Shown one piece after another: positions 31,489 through 40,950 of a stretch of 54,820 nucleotides of DNA. The notes below the pieces were generated by a model. The model was not told the DNA's origin, did not search any database, and worked only from the letters and a program-made list of their open reading frames with translations. The stretch is from NCBI GenBank assembly GCA_026419775.2, contig JAOPGA020001250.1, positions 1-54,820 on the forward strand, written 5' to 3'. This DNA is from Acrasis kona. Its lineage: Eukaryota > Heterolobosea > Eutetramitea > Acrasida > Acrasidae. Numbering within the stretch: the stretch's first letter is position 1; every line of letters starts with the position of its first letter. The position numbers were made by a program, and so were the translations under genes.

Positions 31489-32640
31489 ATGGACGAAAAT
31501 ACCCCACTCGTACAGAATGAGGGACTTCAAATTAATACACCACTGCCAGCATCGTTAGAAACAACACTCAACATTCTGGAACCAACTGACCAGAAAAGAA
31601 TAAATCGAGAGCAAAGGGCCGAATTTTTGAGGCCATTTCGTCACCTCGTCACAATTGGTACACAAAGAATAAGATTTTATTTTTGGTGTTCGTATTCATG
31701 TTATTTGTTATTTCTTTTCAGTTTACTTGCTATCATGTTTGTCATGTCACTGTACTTGGATCACTTTATTTCATTTCGCACATTTTATTTAAGATCTCTT
31801 CCAGGTCTTGTACTGCTAAACATAGTCAGCTATTTAATACAAATAATAATCGTAATGTTCGACCCCTTATATAAAAAAAAGAAAGAAATCATAGAAGCTA
31901 TATCTCGGGTAGGTGGATTCATTGAAGATATTTTTATATCTAATGACGAAGTGAAAACATTACAAAGATTATATTTAGTTTCATTTTTCTCAATACCTTT
32001 GACATTGGGATGCTACTTGATGCATAGCTTATTTTTCCCTCACAAATTGTACATTGTTTCGTTCTGCCCTGTTCTTGTGTATATACCCTCTTATATAGTT
32101 CTATTCATATTTTATGGCAAGTCGTATAAGGAAAATCCTCCAGATCTTATGTCTTTGAGTGAAAGATGGGGCGACTTTAAAGAGTATGGTATGAGTCATG
32201 TAATTGGAAGCATTTTCAATGTATTAATAGGCTTCCAGATTTTCTTTTTATGTTTGAAGTTTGATGGTTATTTGGTAAATTGGATCGCTTATCTTCTTCC
32301 TCTTTTTCTTATTTTGCTCTTTCTTGCTTGTGTGGGGTCTTGCTGTTCCGAATTATCATCAGAATATATTTTTTATATTCCATTTGTACTTTTGACAGTT
32401 TTTGCTGTGCTGATGGAATTGAAATCACGCAACAGCATTAATACCGAGTATATTATGATCTTTGCACCGCTTGAAATAATTATTGCAATCATGATGGCAC
32501 TTTCTGTTTTTTATAGAAGAAGCTTCCCAGGGTACGGAGATAAAAAGACGGTATCAAATAAATTGAGGATGGGGATACCATATCATATTCGGGTTCGTTA
32601 TAACAAACAAAAGTGTAGAATGAGAGAAAATAAAACATAA
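31489..32640 (+). CDS. Multi-pass membrane protein, TMEM185-like
   Basis: 383 residues, single exon, from the ATG of MDENTPLVQNEGLQ. About eight hydrophobic spans (about 63-90, 103-124, 161-183, 187-210, 236-255, 265-285, 292-310, 320-341) with a basic tail. The block FQIFFLCLKFDGYLVNWIAY-LLPLF resembles the 'LxLDGxIxWSWxxVFxPLW' signature of the TMEM185/'fragile-X-F' membrane family, so it is placed there with moderate confidence. No catalytic or channel signature is visible. A charged cytoplasmic loop follows the second span (DPLYKKKKEIIEAISRVGG). A diverged copy of exactly this stretch is found at 40748-40880 on the other strand. Confidence 0.6.
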   Translation: MDENTPLVQNEGLQINTPLPASLETTLNILEPTDQKRINREQRAEFLRPFRHLVTIGTQRIRFYFWCSYSCYLLFLFSLLAIMFVMSLYLDHFISFRTFYLRSLPGLVLLNIVSYLIQIIIVMFDPLYKKKKEIIEAISRVGGFIEDIFISNDEVKTLQRLYLVSFFSIPLTLGCYLMHSLFFPHKLYIVSFCPVLVYIPSYIVLFIFYGKSYKENPPDLMSLSERWGDFKEYGMSHVIGSIFNVLIGFQIFFLCLKFDGYLVNWIAYLLPLFLILLFLACVGSCCSELSSEYIFYIPFVLLTVFAVLMELKSRNSINTEYIMIFAPLEIIIAIMMALSVFYRRSFPGYGDKKTVSNKLRMGIPYHIRVRYNKQKCRMRENKT

Positions 32641-33403
32641 TATTCATTTCTAATACATATCTTAATTCAAACACTGCACTACTTGGGATTATTCTAAACG
32701 GCTGATTCGTCAAAATTAACAAAATAAATAGACATTATGATTGTTTAATCCACTATATACTGATACTGTCAGATTTCTCAATTAAAAAGTCGCTTGTGAG
32801 TTGACTGACAGGAATGCTCTACGGCTCCGGTGCTTGTGATGACCTTCCAACACGCAATTATTGTCTTGGTCTTAGTTGGAGCATTGCTCGCCCGTGGATG
32901 GTGGGCTATTCTTTGTCGTTCAAAAACAGTTGTTTGGTTTTCCTGCGTAACCTTGATGGACAAGGTAATGTACATCCAACATTGAAGCAGTATTTCTCCG
33001 CCCTTGAATCTTCTACGGCAACTTCTACAACCATCCAATAATATCGCATGATATAAAAACAATAAAAAGCGGATTCTCAGTAGTTTCATCGGTGCGGAAC
33101 CTTGTAGATTGGCAGTCGATTTTTATTGAACCTGCGTTTGCTATAGTTGTCTATGATCGGGTACTGAAATAATTTAACCCCGCCTACGTAATGTATATCC
33201 ATTAGATTGTTGTGTTATTCATAATAATTATTTTGTACAAATCTGCCTCATCAAATCAGAAAAATTGTGAGGGCACAATATAAACTGGCTCCTATCGTAG
33301 TATTTGGGTTATTGTCTTTGTAGTGAAATTGTGTGGGATTACTTTGAGCCAAAATATTATTGTAAGTGGCCAGTTGACTCACGAGAAATAAACAACAGCG
33401 AGG
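32641..33403. other. Intergenic; possible tiny membrane protein
   Basis: A plus-strand ATG at 32839 opens a 42-codon reading frame with a hydrophobic start (MTFQHAIIVLVLVGALLARG). It could splice through a 26-nt GT-AG stretch (32965-32990) to a 16-codon end (YFSALESSTATSTTIQ) at 33041, giving 58 residues. A minus ORF over the same place (33089-32778) is also open. Neither resembles a known protein and the intron would be shorter than the others here, so this is a candidate only. Confidence 0.25.
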
Positions 33404-33777
33404 ATGAGCGAAACTGCGATGTCTAACAAGGAGATTGAAGAGGAGCAAGAAAGAAAGCTAAAGGAGAGATTAGCGGGCAAGACCGTCAACGAAAAGAAAA
33501 GAACAACATTAATTAAGGTATTACTTACATTCATCGTATTTTTTAAACCCATTAGGAGAGGAAAGCATATTTTGATTCCGCAGATTACAATATGAAAGGC
33601 AAAGTTGAAAATCCAAACAAAAAAACTATACCAAACAGCGTCAAGAAGGGCGAATTAATAGCTTCAGCGAGACATCTGTCACCAGCACAAACCGACGAAG
33701 ACACTCACCTAAAAGAGACCACACATTCTGGAGATGCGTCGGCACAAGATGATGAGGAAGAGGAAGAAGAACAATAA
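33404..33777 (+). CDS. ENSA: Endosulfine/ARPP19 family PP2A-B55 inhibitor
   Basis: Endosulfines, once phosphorylated by Greatwall-type kinases, block PP2A-B55 and so control entry into mitosis or quiescence. Exon 1 (33404-33517) ends TTLIK; a 38-nt intron (33518-33555) leads in phase to ERKAYFDSADYNMKGK. The 111-residue product keeps the family core, with the phospho-serine in FDSADY; the usual core is FDSGDY, so Gly is replaced by Ala. The usual preceding helix (EQERKLKERL) and a C-terminal acidic run are present. The protein is expected to be disordered, as in the family. The stop codon overlaps AATAAA. Confidence 0.88.
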
Positions 33778-33925
33778 ATTAAATAATGTACAAAACTTAG
33801 TTGAACTTTATTACTATGATTTTAATTCTGTTGTGTCAAAATTCATCCCTTCAACAGACAACAAAAATTATTTTTTTCTTTTTGAGACAGAGATTAACTT
33901 TCACAGTGCATTTGAATAACATTAA

Positions 33926-33934
33926 TTGACGTAA
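33926..33934. promoter_or_regulatory. TTGACGTAA site upstream of the secreted-protein gene
   Basis: CRE/ATF-like core about 120 bases upstream of the ATG at 34053; the same core occurs near other starts in the window. No functional evidence. Confidence 0.25.
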
Positions 33935-34052
33935 CGAACCACATGACATGTTAAAAGAATGCACACAACTCCTACAATCTCCGTTGTCGGGTTGATTTAC
34001 TCAACTGGCCCGTTTTTTTATTTCTTTTCATTTGAAAAAAACACACAAATTG

Positions 34053-34726
34053 ATGTCTGTTCGTAGCGTACTTTTAGTGATCGTAGCTATTGTGTTCGTA
34101 GTAAGTGCACAAAGCATTCCAAAATGGCCCCCAGCACCAGTCTTTTCATCTAACGTAACTTACACTCCCGGATTTTTTGAAGGAGACGAAGAGTTGTCAG
34201 GTGCTTTTTATTTCGATATTAAGCAAGGATTTGCCCTTGATGCAAAGGATAGTTTACGTACATTCGAGAAAGTTGTTTCACAGTCAAACACTAAGAAGCA
34301 GTACGTTTCAAGCAAGTTTGGTGAGTTTCACAATAGTTAAGGTACTAAAATTCTTTAGGAGAATTCCCCCCAGATTGCATTGAGTACAGTGACTTATCTT
34401 TAACTGGAGAAGTCTCATTTGTTCCCCCCTTCGGATTCAACTCACAAACTATTAAGGATGCCAAATTCATTGGATCTCAACCCTGTGGTAACAAGAAATG
34501 TGATACTTTTGAATATCAAGCAAGCGGAAAGAAGGTAGTGTTCTCATTCAGCGGTGGTGCTCTTGTATCTATTCAAGAGGTTGGAGCAAATGACCAAAAA
34601 TTACGCAAGATGGAGTTCGCAGGAATAACTGTTTTGTCAACTCTACCAGATGGTGTTTTAAACAAGCCAAGCGGTGTACAATGCAACCCGAGCTCTTCAG
34701 CAAGAAGGTTAATGCGTGGATTGTAA
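34053..34726 (+). CDS. Small secreted protein, unknown family
   Basis: Exon 1 (34053-34320) and exon 2 (34359-34726) with a 38-nt intron (GTGAGT...TTTAG) splitting a Gly codon give 211 residues. The ATG of MSVRSVLLVIVAIVFVVSAQ begins a clear signal peptide, probably cut after VSA; an upstream in-frame TTG is not a credible start. The mature part is beta-rich with four cysteines (PDC, PCGNKKC, VQC), likely two disulfides, one N-glycosylation site near the start (SNVTY) and no membrane span or GPI-type tail. The pattern of a hydrophobic strand (GAFYFDIKQGFALDAKD) near the N-terminus recalls lipid-binding or ependymin-like folds, but I would not assign one. Confidence 0.75.
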
Positions 34727-34765
34727 TAAATATATTTTTACAAAAATATAATTTCCAGAAACAAC

Positions 34766-36598
34766 ATGAAGAGGAGTAATCCAAATCAGTCCGACCAAGA
34801 TGTGAAACGTGTGAAACAAGATACTCCCTTCTCAGCACTTAGCGATGCTATAATCTTGCGTATACTATCATACCATATTCTACCGCTAAATCAACTCACT
34901 TATCGCATATTTCAGACCGACTCGTCAGATATAGTTCTAATCAAGGGAGTTTTCGGTTACTTCAAGAAGGACACTTTGCGTACTGTTCACAAATTGTATC
35001 AGTGTTTAAACATGAAGAGGTCATACAAGCATTATTGGGCGATAGTAATGTACAAACAATCCATCAACCCGTTCTTAAACACTGCATACGTGGACTTATC
35101 GGATAATGAGATGTTCTCGGATTATTTGCTGTCATTAGGCTTTGGATCCAACACGAAGAACCTTACTTACTTGAACTTGAACAACACAGAAGTGTCAACT
35201 CAGGGCATCACCAACAACATCACAAATAACATTTCAAAATTAAAACATTTAAATGTTGAGAATGCGGGTCCAGGATGTGACGTATCCGAAGCGATATTAA
35301 GTGGTGCCATTGTACAGGCCAAGGATCTAATATTGTTAGAGTACTCTCCTTCTACAATAAATTCAAACCAAGATACAAAAAAAAGAACAAAAAAAAATAA
35401 TGTTGAAAATTATTCTCATGTTTTATCAAAGGCATGTTGTAATTTGAAGCATGTCAAATTAGGTTCGGAATCATCTTGTGTTGATTTTATCCATCTTTTT
35501 CATTTGTCCAGTTTAGTTTCTTTAAATCTTAACAAACCCGTTTTCGGGACCCCTCATGTTGAGGCTTTATCTAAATTGAATAATCTTCGCTCAGTTAAAT
35601 TAGAATCTGTGCAATGGGAGAAAGGTTTTAGCGACAAACAAATTTCAAGTTGGGCATGTAAATTAGATCATTTGTCCCTGGTGTCGTGTAAGGTCAAGGA
35701 TGCGGATATTGAACAGTTTTTCATATCTAAGCCTCCAATTCATTCTCTTGTTCTGTCTGGAAATGACAGCGTCGTTGGTAAATGCTTTGGAAAGTTATCC
35801 TCATGTGTTAATTTATCTTCTCTTGATTTGTCAGCTTCCAAAAGGTTGTCTGGTCCATCATTACAACTATTGAGCACATGCGACAGTTTGACCGAATTAA
35901 ATTTGTCTAGTTGTGAAATAAAGGACGCAAAGGCAAAAGGTTTCCTATCTAACATTCCTGAGAACTTGGAGTCTTTAATTTTAGCAGATAATGACCTGAG
36001 CGACAAGTCATTGGAATTGATCGTCAACAATTTGCGAAATTTAAAAAAGATTGATTTATCAGGAAACATTAATTTATTAAATGTTGGAATGTGTTCAGTA
36101 TTTGAGAATGTAATTTTGAATGATTTGGTGAGATCAAAGTCAAACAAGGCGGAGATACAAGCAGGGGTAAATGAATTAATGCAATCCAAAAAATTGCGCT
36201 CTTTATCTGTTCGTGGTAATAAGTTATCAGACCTTGATATAAAGAATTTTAACTTGACTTCTCTTGATGTCTCCGACAATAACCTTGGGGACAACATTAC
36301 TCAATCTATTTTTGAATCAATAGTCGTACAAGAACAAAGCCATCCCCTCCGACGATTAGATGTGTCAATGAATCGTATCACTCACGAAGGTGTATCTGGT
36401 CTGAAGGTTATTAATAACAATTTAAATGCCGATTCTTGTAATCTTAGATTTTTAAATTTGTCCAACAATCCTTGTGCAACCGACAATGCAATCATGGAGC
36501 ATTCCATCCTGGATGCGGTTTCTTCGGACATTTATGAATTAGTTTTGGAGTATGCAACCCAAGATGGATACGATTCTGGGGATGTACAGAGACTTTGA
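34766..36598 (+). CDS. Leucine-rich-repeat protein with F-box-like start
   Basis: 610 residues, single exon. Residues 20-45 (FSALSDAIILRILSYHILPL) resemble an F-box, which would dock the protein on SKP1 as a ubiquitin-ligase substrate adaptor. The rest is an array of RNI-type leucine-rich repeats (NLTYLNLNNTEVSTQGI, NLSSLDLSASKRLSGPSLQL, SLTELNLSSCEIKDAKAKGF, NLESLILADNDLSDKSLELI, LTSLDVSDNNLGDNI). An N-terminal KRVK patch may be nuclear. The frame ends VQRL, but one base out of frame an acidic tail (DFEDEHQDDEDDHRIEDGDE) runs to a stop overlapping AATAAA, suggesting that the original C-terminus lay there (see findings). Confidence 0.75.
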   Translation: MKRSNPNQSDQDVKRVKQDTPFSALSDAIILRILSYHILPLNQLTYRIFQTDSSDIVLIKGVFGYFKKDTLRTVHKLYQCLNMKRSYKHYWAIVMYKQSINPFLNTAYVDLSDNEMFSDYLLSLGFGSNTKNLTYLNLNNTEVSTQGITNNITNNISKLKHLNVENAGPGCDVSEAILSGAIVQAKDLILLEYSPSTINSNQDTKKRTKKNNVENYSHVLSKACCNLKHVKLGSESSCVDFIHLFHLSSLVSLNLNKPVFGTPHVEALSKLNNLRSVKLESVQWEKGFSDKQISSWACKLDHLSLVSCKVKDADIEQFFISKPPIHSLVLSGNDSVVGKCFGKLSSCVNLSSLDLSASKRLSGPSLQLLSTCDSLTELNLSSCEIKDAKAKGFLSNIPENLESLILADNDLSDKSLELIVNNLRNLKKIDLSGNINLLNVGMCSVFENVILNDLVRSKSNKAEIQAGVNELMQSKKLRSLSVRGNKLSDLDIKNFNLTSLDVSDNNLGDNITQSIFESIVVQEQSHPLRRLDVSMNRITHEGVSGLKVINNNLNADSCNLRFLNLSNNPCATDNAIMEHSILDAVSSDIYELVLEYATQDGYDSGDVQRL

Positions 36599-36700
36599 AG
36601 ATGAGCACCAAGACGATGAGGACGATCATCGGATCGAGGACGGTGATGAATAAACATTAGATTTGAATTTTACATTGAAGTTATTTTAAAAATTTATTAT

Positions 36701-38374
36701 CTAGTTTACACTCTCAATCTTCCTAATTATTAAAACATAGCTCTCGTCCTCTTCGTTATGACCGTCAATTTTGTTCATCTTGACTGCAGTCTTCATGTCC
36801 GTCGCTGACATGGGACTATGTGGTTCGCTGACACCTGGGTCATCGAGCATTGAAGCGATCTTCACTTCTACTTCAAATTTTGTGTAGTCCCTTGTAACAG
36901 CATTTGTGTGAATGCTTTCTTTGAAATTTACGCACTCATAAAACTTGTCATCCAACTCCGGTAATAGACTTTGTATGCGGATCCCATTGGACCATTCTTG
37001 TTCACTAAAAGTATAGGTTCTATCGAAACTGTTGTTACATTGCAATATCACACCGAGTCTATCAATCACCACCACTAGATCCGGTATAGAATTGATAATG
37101 CTTCTCGACTTTGCTTCGCTCTTCACAGATTTTTTTAACAACAAAGACAACTTGGCACGATGAGCCTCAAGCACCTCTACTCTGTTTCTCGTGAGTTCCT
37201 GAACTTTCTTTACAACAACAGCTCTTCTATACACGGACACGAGAATGAGAAGGACAATACCAATCAAGAACACAAACGCACAAACAATTAGTGGAATGAT
37301 ATTGAGATAATTATAAGGAACGGACCGTGTGAAATATATGATCTGATATTTTCTATTGTAGAGAGTAATAGTTTGGTTTGATGTACTATAAGTAGAAGCC
37401 TTCAGCAAGTCCTGAACCTCCGTGTAAGTATAACTATCACTACTTTTATGATCATTAAAGCCGTTTGTGATGACGGTCAACACCGTGTTATCTATGGTGG
37501 TGTCAATCACAGCCATTCCCTGTTCGTGGCCCAAATCAGAAGATGATTTCAACAACGTGGTGAGGCGGAAACTTGCACAAGCAACACCAACAACGGTGTT
37601 GTTTTTATTAACAGGCACATACACAATGATACCATTGTATTTACCCGCATCTGATAACAAAACAATCAGATCCGATACATAAGTTTCATTTCGACTCAAG
37701 ACGTATGATAATGTACGATTACGTAACTCATCAGATCCGTAATTGAACCCAACAGCTTTTAGGTACAAGGGAATGTAATAGTCAACCACATAATAGTATG
37801 GCCTATCAATGTCTGGTTCTGCCCCTGCCATACCCGTAATGTAAGTCAAATTGGCGTACTCATCACCCCATTGTCTAACGTGGCTCAGATAACTGGTGGC
37901 ATTGTCTACAACGTGCACGTAAAAGTAAGCCGCGACATATGGGGGTAAATCAAGCACTCCATCACCATTTACATCTGTAGAAGATAAAGAGCCGATGAAG
38001 GGAGTGATCTGTTTGTATGGGTGTGGGTTGTCAAATAACTCGAACATTGTTCTCAACATTAATAAATCATTTGTAACTGACTTCAAATTCTGATTGATGC
38101 TTGCAACTGCATTTTCTGATGCAGAATTGAACTCTGTTTTGCCCCGAGCTAGGTAGTCTCTCTTTATTGTGAAATATCCAATAAGTCCCCCTGCAAGGCA
38201 CATGGCTGCGAAGATTACTCCGACGACGACAATGATCACGTCAAAGTAGGTTATACGAAATGCTAGGTTGTCAAAGCGTATTTTTGAACTGCTGCTGGTG
38301 TCTTTGGAAGAAACAGTGTCGCTAGAGTGATGCGAACCCTCATTAGTTCTTTTTGTTTCCACCTTCAGGTCCAT
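36701..38374 (-). CDS. CHASE-type membrane receptor with PAS domain, no output domain
   Basis: 557 residues, single exon. After a Ser/Thr-rich cytoplasmic start, TM1 (about 43-70; DVIIVVVGVIFAAMCLAGGL) leads to a large extracellular region that fits a CHASE sensor (SASENAVASINQNLKSVTND, LRTMFELFDN, YNGIIVYVPV). TM2 (about 357-382; LIVCAFVFLIGIVLLILVSV) is followed by a signalling coiled coil (LTRNRVEVLEAHRAKLSLLL) and a PAS domain (SIINSIPDLVVVIDRLGVIL, CNNSFDRTYTFSEQEW). CHASE domains sense small ligands in kinases and cyclases. Here the protein stops after PAS (VLIIRKIESVN), with no kinase, cyclase or RGS part and an AATAAA region after the stop, so it may signal through a partner. Confidence 0.75.
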   Translation of the reverse strand: MDLKVETKRTNEGSHHSSDTVSSKDTSSSSKIRFDNLAFRITYFDVIIVVVGVIFAAMCLAGGLIGYFTIKRDYLARGKTEFNSASENAVASINQNLKSVTNDLLMLRTMFELFDNPHPYKQITPFIGSLSSTDVNGDGVLDLPPYVAAYFYVHVVDNATSYLSHVRQWGDEYANLTYITGMAGAEPDIDRPYYYVVDYYIPLYLKAVGFNYGSDELRNRTLSYVLSRNETYVSDLIVLLSDAGKYNGIIVYVPVNKNNTVVGVACASFRLTTLLKSSSDLGHEQGMAVIDTTIDNTVLTVITNGFNDHKSSDSYTYTEVQDLLKASTYSTSNQTITLYNRKYQIIYFTRSVPYNYLNIIPLIVCAFVFLIGIVLLILVSVYRRAVVVKKVQELTRNRVEVLEAHRAKLSLLLKKSVKSEAKSRSIINSIPDLVVVIDRLGVILQCNNSFDRTYTFSEQEWSNGIRIQSLLPELDDKFYECVNFKESIHTNAVTRDYTKFEVEVKIASMLDDPGVSEPHSPMSATDMKTAVKMNKIDGHNEEDESYVLIIRKIESVN

Positions 38375-38779
38375 GACTGGCAGCGATGTGTTGGTAGTAA
38401 ATTGTTAAAATGTTGAAATTTAAATTTTCACTTGCATCACTGAATTAGTTACGTGTGCAGCCTTTTTCGAAGAGGTGTCAGTTTTTGAGGGTCTTCGATT
38501 AACAAAAATGTCACATGTCCGGAAGTTCCTGACATAAATGGTAAGATTTAGATATCCCGTAGAACTTTATGTCAGACAATTATAGGGCTAACTTCTTCAT
38601 CCGTATACAATGTCAAAGTAATTCTATTATTGGAAATGGCTTGATATGTTGTTGTGTTGTTCAGGGAAATTACTTCTCGGGATCTTCTTAAACAATTATT
38701 TGTTAGTGGTGATACAGTCAAAGAAAATCAATGTCTAAATCTCCGTTGCTGTTAAATTGGTCCAATGGTTGATATCGTG
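38375..38779. other. Intergenic, nothing recognised
   Basis: Upstream of the CHASE-PAS gene and downstream of the HAD gene (both minus). AT-rich, no ORF or RNA gene supported. A small inverted-repeat-like stretch around TTTATGTCAG / CTGACATAAA (38532-38575) is noted. Confidence 0.4.
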
Positions 38780-39885
38780 TTAAAGTCCTTTATTAATTAA
38801 TTTGTCTACAAACTCGTTTACATCTTGAACAACATGTTTCGCAGGATCGGCGCGGTCGTTGGACTCTGGACTCGAGAATACACCTGTCCTAACAAGAACG
38901 GACTGGTAGTGATGTCCTGCATTATTAGCACCTCGGACATCAGCCGCAGGATTGTCTCCAACAGCATAAATCACATCAACTTTATTATAACCCAGTTCCG
39001 ACGCAATCTTTTCAAGTTTCTTTTCGGCAAACTCATAAGTGACTTTCTCTGGTTTTCCAAATTGATTTAAACGTAAATCTCTTTTATTCATTTCTTTGTA
39101 CACAGATTGCAGGCAAAGTTTGAACAGACCTTGACCGAAACGAGGCGTTGAGTAGGTTCCGCTGTATAGCAAGTCGGGATTTGACATGTAGAGATCAACT
39201 TCTTGATCGTCAAGATGAAATGGTGATCCTGGAGATCCTCTGCTCAAAAGCACATCCATGCATATTTGTAGGTCGCGACCAAAGTCCTCTGGATCGTGCA
39301 TCACGAACACTGCTTTGAAGGGTTGAGTGAGGTTGTTCTCTTCATACTCTTTAACTGATTGTTCGATTGTTGACATTTTCACCTTGTTTGCAGATTTTGC
39401 ATGTATGTGTGGGTTTTGATGAAAAAAGTCCTTCACGCCAACCGCATTTGTGAATCCATACTCTCGCGCAACCTTTGCGGAGTCGTGGTCCCCAATAATT
39501 AAAATTTTATCACCACGGTGTTTATCAAGAAGGGCCTTCATTGGCGAATGTGAAAGGATCATGTGCTCGGGGGATAGTTCTATTTTTTTAGCTTGTTCTT
39601 CGTTTAAAATGTCCATCAGTTGCTTTGTTTTAACTGACTCCAAGACCCCTCCTCCGTTTGTGAGAAACGCAAAAGGAATTCTGCTTGTTAGAAACCCTAT
39701 GATAACAAATAATACCTCGCCTCTTGTAATCTGATTAGAGATTCTGTGGCCCCTTTAATCTTCTTTTTTCCTCTAATTAAAACTCCATCGATGTCAAACA
39801 AAACAGCCCTGCACCCATTGGTTTTGAAAGTTCTTTTGCACATCAAGGACGAAATATGAGGGAGCAGTCTGCTCCTGCTTAACAT
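38780..39885 (-). CDS. HDHD5: HAD-superfamily hydrolase of the HDHD5/CECR5 type
   Basis: Exon 1 (39885-39716) and exon 2 (39680-38780) with a 35-nt intron (39715-39681, CTAAC before the AG) splitting an Arg codon (LQEA-R-IPFAFLTNGGG) give 356 residues. The HAD motifs are visible: AVLFDIDGVLIRG (nucleophile and acid Asp), FLTNGGG (motif II), and VGDNPAADVRGANNAG (motif IV). The order and spacing, with GTYSTPRFGQGLF in the cap, match the HDHD5/CECR5 and yeast YKR070W-like proteins, which are mitochondrial. The N-terminus (MLSRSRLLPHISSLMCKRTF) is basic, hydroxylated and without acids, a good mitochondrial presequence. The substrate is unknown. Confidence 0.88.
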
Positions 39886-40186
39886 GATAGTTTTTTGTGG
39901 GATATTATAATATTGTAAAGATTTCGAACAACAAGTTCGTCACCACAATCTTCCAATTCAATTCAAAAATCATAAATATAACAATTTCGATCACTAATAA
40001 CAGCAAGGATACTTGCAGCAATACTTAACAGTTTCCGTTTAAACGACCAGTTCAAATATTAACCAATACACGTATCCTGGTTCTGATGACTAACAGTCAA
40101 CAACTTTTTATCTATTCCTGCAGGATGATTGAAGAAAGTATGTGCTGACCTGTCAATTATCGGTCTTTGTAGGTATCATCTACTTA
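39886..40186. other. Intergenic, nothing recognised
   Basis: AT-rich 300 bases upstream of the HAD gene start. GTTTAAACGACC near 40033 is the only oddity. No gene. Confidence 0.35.
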
Positions 40187-40390
40187 TTATAAGATGAAGT
40201 GTTCAAAGCATTCTTCTCTTGGTGCTGTTCTATTCTTTTGTTCATCCACAGAAGGATTTCGGTCAAAATAAACTATTGTAGCCTCTTCATCATTTTGAGC
40301 ATAAAATGAAATCATCACTAGATTTATAGGACGAGAGATCGTTAACATGACCGCAAGGATCACAATACAAATGAAATAAAAATATTGCAT
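40187..40390 (-). CDS. Possible small one-span membrane protein
   Basis: 67 codons from the first ATG (MQYFYFICIVILAVMLTISR), which begins a hydrophobic span. The tail is polar (NDEEATIVYFDRNPSVDEQK). The open frame extends upstream without an ATG, so a missing first exon is possible. The tail resembles the end of the neighbouring reading frame (NENDVVFFDKDDE), hinting at a related pair. No known family. Confidence 0.3.
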   Translation of the reverse strand: MQYFYFICIVILAVMLTISRPINLVMISFYAQNDEEATIVYFDRNPSVDEQKNRTAPREECFEHFIL

Positions 40391-40471
40391 TTCATAAAAA
40401 GAACATATATTTGATGTTCGGCAAAAACCACTCAGTAATCCTAATCTCCTCGTCACCAACTCATATCACAT

Positions 40472-40792
40472 TTATTCATCATCTTTATCAAAGAACACAA
40501 CATCATTTTCGTTGAGGGTGTGTACAGTTCTTGATGGTTCTAATTCTACATCAGTCATGATGAAGTCATCTGGATTTTAATGATGCAGTTCTTTAATGTG
40601 TTTTTGCACTCTCTTACCAAAAATTTTGTGCGTAACCAGGTCTAAAAGTTCCATTTCAATACTTACAGAAAATGCAGACACAACTTCTCCGTTGAAAATT
40701 TTGATAGTCTTGTATGATGAGGAGTTGTTGACAAAAGTATTTGGGTCCGAGATGTAATTTCTATGATTTCTTTCTTTTTTTATATAAGTGGT
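40472..40792 (-). CDS. Possible 3' part of a spliced small gene
   Basis: Two open blocks join perfectly through a good 48-nt GT-AG intron (40617-40570; GTAAGA...CCAG): KIFNGEVVSAFS...THKIF, then DDFIMTDVELEPSRT and TLNENDVVFFDKDDE, with the stop overlapping AATAAA as in live genes here. No ATG exists in frame before a stop near 40795, and the 5' end overlaps the decayed copy of the TMEM185-like gene. The start may lie in an exon I cannot find, or the gene was truncated when that copy inserted. The function is unknown. Confidence 0.35.
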
Positions 40793-40880
40793 CTAACACT
40801 ACGATTATCATTTGTATTAGATAGCTGACTATGTTTAGCAGTACAAGATTCGGAAGAGAATTTACATAAAATGGTAATGC
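40748..40880 (-). pseudogene. Decayed fragment of the TMEM185-like gene
   Basis: On the minus strand this reads FYVNSLPNLVLLNIVSYLIQ then MIIVVLDHLYKKRKK. It is almost the same as residues 98-134 of the protein at 31489-32640 (FYLRSLPGLVLLNIVSYLIQ then IIIVMFDPLYKKKK). The DNA matches over about 130 bases at close to 85-90% by eye. A shorter A-run breaks the frame right after the second span, and no other part of the gene is present. It is a partial, inverted, about 9 kb distant duplicate of a host gene. Confidence 0.75.
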
Positions 40881-40950
40881 GTTGGGACAAGTGTAGTTGA
40901 TAATTGTAATCATACACAGTTCAGCTAGCAGTCATTGAAATTTTATTAAT

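Noticed and set aside
32778-33089. 103-codon minus ORF with signal-like start
   Set aside because: No family match, competing frame on the other strand, no splice or poly(A) support.
34032-34052. TTG start adding MKKTHKL to the secreted protein
   Set aside because: The ATG at 34053 gives a clean signal peptide and is a normal start.
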